A stretch of DNA of 64,000 nt from G963708235 sp963708235 (GTDB lineage Bacteria; Actinomycetota; Acidimicrobiia; Spongiisociales; UBA5794). This document shows, in pieces, positions 16,883 through 24,259 of this stretch. A program made the translations under genes and the position numbers. The notes beneath the pieces are model-generated. The model was not told the DNA's origin and searched no databases. It worked only from the letters and a program-made list of their open reading frames with translations. The DNA lies in the NCBI GenBank assembly GCA_963708235.1, contig OY970200.1:1116001-1180000 (forward strand). Reading direction: 5' to 3'. Each line of letters opens with the position of its first letter. The stretch's first letter is position 1.

Positions 16883-17251
16883 GTGTTCGACGATCGCAGC
16901 CCCATCTACCGGCAGATTGCCGAACAGATCGAGCGGGACGTGCTGTCCGGGGTGCTCGCAGCCGACGAGCAGGTGATGTCGACCAACCAGTACGCCGCCT
17001 ACTACCGGATCAATCCCGCCACCGCCGCCCGCGCCTTTCAGGAGTTGGTCGACGACGGCGTGCTCTACAAGCGTCGCGGCATCGGGATGTTCGTCGATCC
17101 CGGAGCCAGGGAGCGGTTGCGCCGGGAGCATCGCGAACGGTTCTTCACCGAGGTGGTCGACCGGATGCTCACCGAGGCGCAGACGATCGGCGTCGCCCTC
17201 GACGAGATCATCGACCGGATCCAGACACGAGCGGGAGAAGCCACACCATGA
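16883..17251 (+). CDS. GntR-family (YtrA subfamily) transcriptional regulator
   Basis: The 122-residue protein has an N-terminal winged helix (PIYRQIAEQIERDVLSGVL, then NPATAARAFQELVDDGVLYK) and only a short helical C-terminus of about 45 residues. This is the size of YtrA-type regulators, which lack an effector domain and control adjacent ABC transporters. GTG 16883 is preferred over an in-frame TTG at 16850, because the TTG lies within the operator and GGAG (16874-16877) precedes the GTG. The stop overlaps the next start as ATGA, so it heads a six-gene operon. Confidence 0.88.
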   Translation: MFDDRSPIYRQIAEQIERDVLSGVLAADEQVMSTNQYAAYYRINPATAARAFQELVDDGVLYKRRGIGMFVDPGARERLRREHRERFFTEVVDRMLTEAQTIGVALDEIIDRIQTRAGEATP

Positions 17252-18141
17252 CGTTGGGAATCGAGATCGAGGACGTCCGTGTCACCTACGGCGATGTGGT
17301 CGCCGTGGACGGGCTGACGGTGCGTCTCGACGGAGGAAAGATCCACGGCCTGCTCGGTCGGAACGGGTCCGGCAAGTCGAGCCTGCTGGCGGTGGTGGCC
17401 GCCTTTCGCAAGCCGGCGTCGGGGGAGGTGCGCATCGGAGGCGCTTCGGTCTTCGAGAACCCCGAGGTCACCCGCAATGTCTGTCTGATCCGCGAGGCGG
17501 GGGACACCGTCGACAAGAGCGAGAAGGTCAGCGAGGCGTTGCGCTTCGCCGAGATGATGAGGGCCACGTGGAATGTGTCACTGGCCGAGCGCCTGGTGGA
17601 ACGCTTCGGGCTCGATCCGAAGAAGCGGATCGATGCGCTCTCGCGCGGGCAGCGCTCGGCACTGGGAGTGACCCTGGGGATGGCGTCGCGGTCGCCGGTC
17701 ACGATCTTCGACGAGTCCTACCTGGGGATGGATGCACCGTCCCGCTACGTCTTCTACGAGGAGTTGCTCGCCGACTTCATCGAGCACCCGCGAACGTTTG
17801 TCATCTCGACCCATCTCATCGAGGAGGTCGCCTCGCTGTTCGAGGAGGTGGTCATCATCGACGAGGGCCGGCTGGTGGTCCATGAACAGGCCGATGCGCT
17901 CCGCAACCGTGGAGTCGCCGTCACCGGTCCGGCCGAGCAGGTCGACCGCTTCGTCGACGGGCTCACCGTGCTCGGGGAGAAGCAGCTGGGCAGAACCAAG
18001 TCGGCCACCGTCTACGGCGACATGGACGACACTCAGCGGCGCTCCGCCATGGATGCGGGTCTCGACATCGGCCCGGTCCCGCTCCAGGATCTCTTCGTCC
18101 ACCTCACCCAGCCGCAGGGAGCCGACGATGCCCGCCACTGA
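17248..18141 (+). CDS. ABC transporter ATP-binding protein (YtrB-like)
   Basis: The 297-residue ATPase has Walker A GRNGSGKSS (about residues 36-44), signature LSRGQRS, Walker B VTIFDES and the H-loop ISTHL. LSRGQ replaces the usual LSGGQ, which is common in YtrB-like ATPases. The C-terminal ~85 residues form a small domain and end with the LQDLFVHLT pattern typical of exporter ATPases. The gene lies directly behind the GntR regulator and overlaps the next membrane protein by 14 nt, so they probably form one transporter. The cargo is unknown; YtrA-controlled systems often respond to cell-wall stress. Confidence 0.88.
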   Translation: MTLGIEIEDVRVTYGDVVAVDGLTVRLDGGKIHGLLGRNGSGKSSLLAVVAAFRKPASGEVRIGGASVFENPEVTRNVCLIREAGDTVDKSEKVSEALRFAEMMRATWNVSLAERLVERFGLDPKKRIDALSRGQRSALGVTLGMASRSPVTIFDESYLGMDAPSRYVFYEELLADFIEHPRTFVISTHLIEEVASLFEEVVIIDEGRLVVHEQADALRNRGVAVTGPAEQVDRFVDGLTVLGEKQLGRTKSATVYGDMDDTQRRSAMDAGLDIGPVPLQDLFVHLTQPQGADDARH

Positions 18142-18856
18142 CCATCGACGCCGCGGGGACGAGTGGGCCATGTCGAGATATCTGTTCGAGGGCCAGGGGT
18201 GGTTTGCGGCGATGGTGTGGGTGCCGTTCTTCCTGGTTTCGATCGGGATCTCCGTGATCATCGACCGCTTCGGCGTCGTCGAGGCGAGCAACTGGGAGGG
18301 CGCCAGCCAACTGGTCCGCTGGTATGTGCTGGCCATCGCCATCTATGTGATCACCACCCACTTCCCGGCGCACATCGCCAACGGGGGTACCAGACGCCAG
18401 TTCGCCCAGCAGTACGCCGTCTTCACCGTCGCCTATGCGCTGCTGGTCGCCGTCCTGGTGGCGGTCGGGTACCTGCTCGAGTCGGCCGTGTACGGTTGGG
18501 CCGGGTGGCCCCAGGTGATCGAACGTCAGGCGTTCTTCGATTCGGCCACGCAGGTCGGGCAGATCGTGCTCAGCTACTGGTTGATCCTGATCGTGTGGCT
18601 CGCCGCCGTCGGCGGCGTCACCGTGGCGTTCTACCGGCGCCGGATCGTCGGACCGCTCGCCATGATCCCCGGAATCCTGTTGATTGCGTTCACCGAAAGC
18701 ATGTTCGGGTCGTCGACGGTCCCGTTCCTGTTCGATCTGACGTGGCAGTGGCCGCTGGTCGCTGCCGTCGCCGGGACCCTGGTCTCGTTCGGTGCGGCGA
18801 TGGGCATCTTCTGGGCCGCCGTGCGCGACATGGCGGTCCCGAGCAAGATCTCATGA
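18128..18856 (+). CDS. ABC transporter membrane subunit
   Basis: The protein (242 residues from ATG 18128, or 228 from ATG 18170) shows about six hydrophobic segments: WFAAMVWVPFFLVSIGISVI, YVLAIAIYVITTHF, a pair around AVFTVAYALLVAVLVAVGYLL, one at IVLSYWLILIVWLAAVGG, and two near the C-terminus. No known motif is present, but its position inside the ATP-binding gene cluster with start-stop overlaps on both sides makes it the permease partner of the preceding ATPase. The start at 18128 overlaps the upstream gene by 14 nt. Confidence 0.78.
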   Translation: MPATDHRRRGDEWAMSRYLFEGQGWFAAMVWVPFFLVSIGISVIIDRFGVVEASNWEGASQLVRWYVLAIAIYVITTHFPAHIANGGTRRQFAQQYAVFTVAYALLVAVLVAVGYLLESAVYGWAGWPQVIERQAFFDSATQVGQIVLSYWLILIVWLAAVGGVTVAFYRRRIVGPLAMIPGILLIAFTESMFGSSTVPFLFDLTWQWPLVAAVAGTLVSFGAAMGIFWAAVRDMAVPSKIS

Positions 18857-19827
18857 GTACGAACGGCGACACCGGCGCCACCGCGCTGGGGATACCGGTG
18901 CTCCGCGCCCAGGGCCTCCGCAAGAGCTTTGGCGATCTCCAGGCGGTCCGTGGGGTCGATCTCGTCATCGACAAGGGCGAGACCTACGGTCTGCTCGGCC
19001 CCAACGGGGCCGGCAAGACCACGGCGATATCGATGATCGCCGGGATCCTCAGCCGCGACGCCGGAACCGTCGAGGTCGGTGGCCGACCCCTGTCCAGCTC
19101 GACCACATCGGCACGATCGGCCATCGGTCTCGTCCCCCAGTCGCTGGCTCTCTATCCGGATCTCAGCGCCATCGAGAACCTGCGCTTCTTCGGCAGGCTC
19201 TACGGGATCAGCGGTTCGGTGCTCGGCAACAGGATCGACGAGGTTCTCGAAGTCATCGGGCTGGCCGACCGGGCCAAGGACCACGCCGGAGAGTTCAGCG
19301 GCGGGATGCAGCGTCGGCTCAACATCGGCATCGGCCTCCTCCACCGCCCGCAGTTGCTGATCCTCGACGAGCCCACGGTGGGTGTCGACCCCCAGTCCCG
19401 CAATGCCATCCTGGAGAGCATCGAGGTGCTGTCCGGTGAAGGGATGGCGGTGCTCTACACCACCCATTACATGGAGGAGGCGGAGCGTCTCTGCGACCGG
19501 GTGGGCATCATCGACGAGGGTGAGATCAGGGCAGAGGGCACCCGGCGGCAACTGGTGGCGCTGGTCGGCGAACGGGACCAGGTGCGTCTCACCGTGGTCG
19601 GGGACCCCTCGGTCGCCGCCCGCACCGTCGAGATGGTTCCCGGGGTGGAAGCGGTCTCGACAGAGGAATCCGGGGTCCGGATCGTCGCCACATCGGCGGC
19701 GTCGGTGCTGCCCGGTGTACTGACGGCGATGGGCGCCGCCGAGCTCACCGTCAGCGGCATCGAGGTGAACGAGCCGAATCTCGAGGCCGTGTTCCTCCAT
19801 CTCACCGGCAAGGCGCTGAGAGACTGA
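18853..19827 (+). CDS. ABC-2 type exporter ATP-binding protein
   Basis: The 324-residue ATPase has Walker A GPNGAGKTT, Q-loop VPQSLALYPDLS, signature FSGGMQRRLN, Walker B LLILDEPTVGVD, D-loop and H-loop TTHYM. The C-terminal ~95 residues, ending NEPNLEAVFLHLTGK, are typical of DrrA/CcmA-type drug or lipid exporter ATPases. ATG 18853 overlaps the upstream stop (ATGA), so an apparent longer frame starting further upstream is not used. It precedes two ABC-2 permeases, which complete a second transporter in the same operon. Confidence 0.93.
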   Translation: MSTNGDTGATALGIPVLRAQGLRKSFGDLQAVRGVDLVIDKGETYGLLGPNGAGKTTAISMIAGILSRDAGTVEVGGRPLSSSTTSARSAIGLVPQSLALYPDLSAIENLRFFGRLYGISGSVLGNRIDEVLEVIGLADRAKDHAGEFSGGMQRRLNIGIGLLHRPQLLILDEPTVGVDPQSRNAILESIEVLSGEGMAVLYTTHYMEEAERLCDRVGIIDEGEIRAEGTRRQLVALVGERDQVRLTVVGDPSVAARTVEMVPGVEAVSTEESGVRIVATSAASVLPGVLTAMGAAELTVSGIEVNEPNLEAVFLHLTGKALRD

Positions 19828-19828
19828 G

Positions 19829-21019
19829 ATGGCAGTGTCCGACTCGGCAACGCTCCTGATCGCCGCAACCGAACTACGGCGGCGTATCAGGGATCGCTCG
19901 ATCCTGATCATCGGGATCGCCGCCCCGCTGGGGTTGGCGTTCGTCCTCAGCCTGGTGCTCGGGCCGTTGGACGCCGCGGGTTTCGACGTCGAGATCGGGC
20001 TGGTGGACCAGGATGGCAGCGAAATCTCCGCCGGGCTCGAGCGTTCCCTCACCGGGCTCGCCGACGCCGGTGTGGTCGGGCTGTCGACGGGGCTCACCGA
20101 GGAGGAGGCGCGGCGCCGGATCGGCGACGATCTCGACGCCGCCATCGTGGTTCCTGCCGGCTTCGCCGATGTGGTCGGCGGAGGGGAGTCGGTCGAGCTC
20201 ACCGTGATCGGGGATGTCGATGCCTCGCTGGCCACCGAGATCACCAGGTCGATCACCGCCGGGTATCTGCAACGACTCCGCTCCACCACTGTGGCGGTCG
20301 GGGTCGTCGGGGCCTCGGGTGCCGTCGCCGATCTCGACGACGTCGCCGCCCGGGCCGCCGAGATCCCCGATCCGGTGGTGGTCGGCGAGGTCGCCGCCGC
20401 CACCCGATTGCTGGATTCCGCCAGCTATTTCACCGCCGCCATGGCGGTGTTCTTCGTGTTCTTCACCGTGCAGGTGGGCGTGGCCTCGCTGCTGGACGAG
20501 AAGCGGGAAGGAACCATGGACCGGTTGCTTGCCGCACCCATCTCCAGATCGTCCATCATCGCCGGCAAGACGGCCGCATCGTTCGTGCTCGGAGTCGCCA
20601 GCATGGTCATCCTCGCCGTTGCGGCGCAGACGTTGATAGGCGCAGACTGGGGCGCCGGTGTCGGGGTGGCGCTGCTGGTGGTCGCCGTCGTGCTGGCAGC
20701 CCTCGGGATCATGATGGTGATCGCCGGGTTCGCCGATACCCCGGAGTCGGCCGCCAACATCCAGTCGATCGTGGCGGTCACCCTGGGGGCCCTGGGCGGG
20801 ACCTTCTTCCAGATCACCGGCGAGGGGCCGATCGCCCAACTCGCCAGGTTGACCCCGCACCACTGGTTTCTCGGCGGGCTCGCCGATCTGTCGGCAGGCG
20901 CCGATTCGTCCTGGGGTGTCATCGAGGTCGTCCTGCCGGCAGTCGGAGCCATCCTCGTGTTCGCCGTCGTCACCGGTTCGGTGGGGTGGGTGCGTCTCGG
21001 GCGGAAGCTGTCGCAATGA
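19829..21019 (+). CDS. ABC-2 type permease, first subunit
   Basis: The 396-residue protein has the ABC-2 layout: one N-terminal membrane segment (ILIIGIAAPLGLAFVLSLVLG), a large extracytoplasmic region of about 150 residues with the GLVDQDGSEIS strand, then five C-terminal membrane segments from about residue 195. KREGTMDRLLAAPISR is the conserved cytoplasmic loop found in this family. The gene starts 1 nt after the ATPase stop and overlaps the next permease by 4 nt. It is one half of a likely heterodimeric exporter. Confidence 0.9.
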   Translation: MAVSDSATLLIAATELRRRIRDRSILIIGIAAPLGLAFVLSLVLGPLDAAGFDVEIGLVDQDGSEISAGLERSLTGLADAGVVGLSTGLTEEEARRRIGDDLDAAIVVPAGFADVVGGGESVELTVIGDVDASLATEITRSITAGYLQRLRSTTVAVGVVGASGAVADLDDVAARAAEIPDPVVVGEVAAATRLLDSASYFTAAMAVFFVFFTVQVGVASLLDEKREGTMDRLLAAPISRSSIIAGKTAASFVLGVASMVILAVAAQTLIGADWGAGVGVALLVVAVVLAALGIMMVIAGFADTPESAANIQSIVAVTLGALGGTFFQITGEGPIAQLARLTPHHWFLGGLADLSAGADSSWGVIEVVLPAVGAILVFAVVTGSVGWVRLGRKLSQ

Positions 21020-22182
21020 CCAAGATCCTCGCCATCACGGCGGTCAACCTGCGTCGCTTCCTCGGGGAGAGGTCGAACATCTTCTTCGTCTTCGTGTTCC
21101 CGATCGCCCTGATCCTGATCGTGGGCGTCACCTTCGGGTCGGGTTTCTCCCCCCGGGTGGGGGTGGTCGCCGACGGCGACGATCCCCACGCCGCACGGTT
21201 CGTCGCGCTGCTCGAGGCCGGGGACGACCTCGATGTGGTCCGGGTGCCCGACGAGGAGACGCTGGTGGACCGGGTCGAATCCGGTGCGCTGTCGGCGGGG
21301 GTGGTGGTGCCCGCCGACTTCGGGGCCGCCCTCGGCGAGGGGCGGACCACCGAGGTGGGCTTTGTCGCTCGACCCGAGGGCTCCGGGCCACAGCTCCGTC
21401 TTCCGGTGGCGGCGGCGGTGGCGACGCAGATGGAGACGCTGCGGGCCGCCATCTTCGTGGCGGACGAACTGGGGATCCCGCTCGACACCGCCTCGGGACG
21501 CGTCGACCAACTCGCCGATCGGACCGGGACCCACACGGTGTCGGTGGAGCGCACCGGCGAACAGCTCTTCGGCGAGGATCTCGGCCCGTTCGACCTGGGC
21601 GCCCCGGCGCAGATGGTGCTGTTCACCTTCCTCACCGGGCTCACCGCCTCGGCGGCGCTGATCCAGAGCCGCCAGCTCGGGGTCAGCCGTCGCATGCTGT
21701 CGACACCGACGTCGACCACCTCGATCGTGCTCGGAGAGACCGGTGGCCGGCTGGCGGTGGTGCTGTTCCAGGGCGGCTACATCATGGTGGCGACGGCGGT
21801 GCTGTTCGGGGTCGACTGGGGAGATCCGCTGGGAGCCGCCGCCCTCCTCGTGACCTTCTCGCTGGTCGGTGCCGGCGCCGGGCTCCTGATGGGTGCGGTG
21901 TTCTCCAATGACCAGCAGGCGAGCGGCATCGGCGTGATCGTCGGGCTGATCCTCGCCGCCATCGGTGGTTGCATGGTCCCGCTCGAACTCTTCTCCGAGA
22001 CGGTGACCCGGATCGCCCACCTCACCCCGCATGCATGGGCCCTCGACGGCTTTGCCGAACTGGTCCGCCACGACGGCGGCATCGCCGACATCGGTCGCGA
22101 GTTGGCGGTGCTCGCCGGGTTCGCCACGGTGCTGCTCGGGCTCGCCTCGTGGCGGCTCAGGGTCACGCTCACCCGGAGCTGA
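21016..22182 (+). CDS. ABC-2 type permease, second subunit
   Basis: The 388-residue protein repeats the ABC-2 architecture: N-terminal segment FFVFVFPIALILIVGVTF, an extracytoplasmic domain to about 195, and five C-terminal segments. The family loop reads SRQLGVSRRMLSTPTSTT. ATG 21016 overlaps the preceding permease stop (ATGA), which rules out a longer in-frame alternative from 20986. It is the last gene of the GntR-led operon. The gap of 40 nt to the next gene holds the start of the two-component pair. Confidence 0.9.
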   Translation: MTKILAITAVNLRRFLGERSNIFFVFVFPIALILIVGVTFGSGFSPRVGVVADGDDPHAARFVALLEAGDDLDVVRVPDEETLVDRVESGALSAGVVVPADFGAALGEGRTTEVGFVARPEGSGPQLRLPVAAAVATQMETLRAAIFVADELGIPLDTASGRVDQLADRTGTHTVSVERTGEQLFGEDLGPFDLGAPAQMVLFTFLTGLTASAALIQSRQLGVSRRMLSTPTSTTSIVLGETGGRLAVVLFQGGYIMVATAVLFGVDWGDPLGAAALLVTFSLVGAGAGLLMGAVFSNDQQASGIGVIVGLILAAIGGCMVPLELFSETVTRIAHLTPHAWALDGFAELVRHDGGIADIGRELAVLAGFATVLLGLASWRLRVTLTRS

Positions 22183-22210
22183 TGCGGCTTGGGTAGCGGG
22201 GGCGGCGCCC

Positions 22211-22216
22211 TACGCT
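22211..22216 (+). promoter_or_regulatory. TACGCT -10 element, leaderless spacing
   Basis: TACGCT ends 6 nt before the ATG of the response-regulator gene at 22223. No ribosome-binding site is visible in the gap. A separate promoter for the two-component genes is therefore likely. Confidence 0.5.
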
Positions 22217-22222
22217 GCCGAC

Positions 22223-22909
22223 ATGCGTGTACTGGTCGTCGAGGACGAAGCCGATCTCGCCGCCGCCATTGCGGTGGGGCTCCGCCGCGACGGCTATGCC
22301 GTCGACACCGCCGGCACCGGACAGGATGCGCTGCTCAAGCTCCAGGTCAGTGACTACGACCTGGTGTGTCTCGATCTCAACCTTCCCGACCTCGACGGCC
22401 GCGAGGTGTGCCGGGCGATCCGCCGTGGCGATGTGGCCGGCGATCAGCAGCCGAAGGTGCTGATGCTGACCGCCCGCGACTCGCTCGACGATCGCGTCGA
22501 CGGTCTCGACGACGGCGCCGACGACTACCTGGTCAAACCGTTCGCCTTTCCCGAGCTGCTGGCACGGCTACGGGCGCTGGGTCGCCGCGATGCCACCTCG
22601 GGTGGCGCCCGACTCGAGGTGGGGAGTCTCGCCATCGACGCCGCCAAACGCGAGGCCTGGTACCGCAACGCCGACCTCGAGCTCACCGCAAAGGAGTTTG
22701 CGCTGCTGCGCTACTTCATGCTCCACGTCGACGAGGTGATGTCCGCCGAGCGGCTGCTCGAGCATGTCTGGGACGAACACGCCGACCCCTTCACCAACAC
22801 CGTACGGGTTACGGTCAGCAACCTGCGTCGCAAGCTGCGTGAGGTCGGTGGTGACAACGCCATCGCCACCGTGGTCGGCTCGGGCTACCGGCTCCGGGCC
22901 GACAACTGA
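22223..22909 (+). CDS. OmpR/PhoB-family response regulator
   Basis: The 228-residue regulator has a receiver domain (acidic pair EDE at 7-9, phospho-acceptor Asp51 in CLDLNLPD, Thr in LMLTARD and Lys in LVKPF) and a C-terminal winged-helix DNA-binding domain (ELTAKEFALLRYFM, then TVRVTVSNLRRKL and VGSGYRL). ATG 22223 fits the family start MRVLVVEDE. Its stop overlaps the kinase start by 1 nt. Two GTTTAC half-sites with 11-bp period upstream of moxR, just after the kinase gene, are a plausible target. Confidence 0.95.
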   Translation: MRVLVVEDEADLAAAIAVGLRRDGYAVDTAGTGQDALLKLQVSDYDLVCLDLNLPDLDGREVCRAIRRGDVAGDQQPKVLMLTARDSLDDRVDGLDDGADDYLVKPFAFPELLARLRALGRRDATSGGARLEVGSLAIDAAKREAWYRNADLELTAKEFALLRYFMLHVDEVMSAERLLEHVWDEHADPFTNTVRVTVSNLRRKLREVGGDNAIATVVGSGYRLRADN

Positions 22910-24138
22910 TGGCGGTCCCGGCGTTCTTCCGCTCGATCCGACTCCGGTTGGCGCTGACCTACTCGCTTGTGGTGTTCGGGATGGCCCTGGTGCTCGTCGG
23001 CGGGGTCAACTATGCCCTCTCGGCGTCGCTCGAGGACCAGCGGGTGGCCCGCCAGGTGCAGGTCGCCACCCTGACCGCTCCGGACGGGTCGACGCTCGCC
23101 ATCGCCGAGCTCGAGGGGCTGATGCTGTCGGTGGAGCAGCTGGTCAACCAGCGGGCATTGGAGAACCTGCGGCGCTACTCGTTGTGGGCACTGTTCGGGT
23201 TGTTTCCCGCTTCGATCCTCGCCGGGTGGGTGATCGCCGATCGCACCCTGCGACCCATCGGTTCGATCACCGGGGTCGCCCGTGAGATCCAGGCCACCGA
23301 TCTGACCCGCCGCATCGATCTGGGCGGTCCCGACGACGAACTCCGCCAGCTCGCCGACACCTTCGATGCGATGCTCGACCGGTTGGAGGCCGGGGTCGAG
23401 AGTCAACGCAACTTCATCCAGGACACCACTCACGAGCTGCGCAACCCGCTGGCGGTCATCGCCACCAACCTCGATGTGGCGCTGAGCGATCCCGACGCCG
23501 ATATCGACGGCCTGCGTCGCACCGCCGAGATCGTCCGGCGCACCGTGGATCGGGCATCGCGGACCGTCGACGAGCTGGCCATGTACGCCCGCCGCGATGT
23601 CCCGGAATCGGTCCGGGAGCCGCTCGACACGGCCGGATTGATGGCCGATGTCCTCGAGGAATACCGGGGCCCCCTCGAAGAGCAGGGGGTGACCGCCGAG
23701 TGGCTGGGGGGCGGGGTCACCGTGAGCGCCGATCGCACCGCACTGAAGCGGGCGTTCGGCAATCTGGTCAACAATGCGATCCGGTTGAGTCGCCCCGGCG
23801 CCACGATGCGGGTGGGAACCGGTCGCTACCGCGATTTTGCCTGGATCGGAGTGGAGGACGAGGGTCCCGGGATCGACCCACGGGACCATGCTGCCGTGTT
23901 CCAGCGCTACTGGTCCGGGGATCCGTCGAGCATCCGCCAGGAGGGACGGAGCGGGCTCGGGTTGGCGATCGTTCGCCAGATCGTCCAAGCTCACGGCGGT
24001 CTGGTGACGGTGCGGTCGGTGCGCGGAGCCGGAGCGGCGTTCGTTCTCTGGCTCCCCATGATCCCGGGCGCCAACCGGGAGGTGCTCAGCGACGACGGGA
24101 TCCACCCGGTCCACGACCCGTTCACGGTCACGATCTGA
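22909..24138 (+). CDS. Sensor histidine kinase
   Basis: The 409-residue kinase has two membrane segments (about residues 10-35 and 90-110) flanking a short extracytoplasmic region of about 55 residues, then a HAMP domain (ADRTLRPIGSITGVAREI). The H-box is DTTHELRNPL with phospho-acceptor His175. The catalytic domain shows the N-box NLVNNAIRL, DEGPGI (G1), the F-box region and GLGLAIV (G2). It is the cognate partner of the response regulator with which it overlaps. The short periplasmic loop suggests sensing at or within the membrane. Confidence 0.94.
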   Translation: MAVPAFFRSIRLRLALTYSLVVFGMALVLVGGVNYALSASLEDQRVARQVQVATLTAPDGSTLAIAELEGLMLSVEQLVNQRALENLRRYSLWALFGLFPASILAGWVIADRTLRPIGSITGVAREIQATDLTRRIDLGGPDDELRQLADTFDAMLDRLEAGVESQRNFIQDTTHELRNPLAVIATNLDVALSDPDADIDGLRRTAEIVRRTVDRASRTVDELAMYARRDVPESVREPLDTAGLMADVLEEYRGPLEEQGVTAEWLGGGVTVSADRTALKRAFGNLVNNAIRLSRPGATMRVGTGRYRDFAWIGVEDEGPGIDPRDHAAVFQRYWSGDPSSIRQEGRSGLGLAIVRQIVQAHGGLVTVRSVRGAGAAFVLWLPMIPGANREVLSDDGIHPVHDPFTVTI

Positions 24139-24189
24139 ACATGGCGGGTGTGGTGGTCCGGTCAGGGGTCCTCAGGGGATTCGATGTCG

Positions 24190-24223
24190 GTTTACGCCCG
24201 GTTTACGCCGCGGCCCGTACGGT
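24190..24223 (+). promoter_or_regulatory. Two GTTTAC half-sites (11-bp period) and TACGGT -10 of the moxR operon
   Basis: GTTTACGCCCG (24190-24200) and GTTTACGCCGC (24201-24211) form a direct repeat with the 11-bp period typical of OmpR/PhoB-type dimers. TACGGT at 24218-24223 is a -10-like element, so the second half-site overlaps the -35 position. A strong ribosome-binding site (GAGGAGGAAGG) precedes ATG 24260. Confidence 0.55.
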
Positions 24224-24259
24224 CCAGAAACTTCAACGACGGCTTTCCGAGGAGGAAGG

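Noticed and set aside
18631..20403. Open frame of 590 codons on the minus strand
   Set aside because: Antisense of the ABC exporter genes; it crosses two real genes with full ABC motifs on the other strand.
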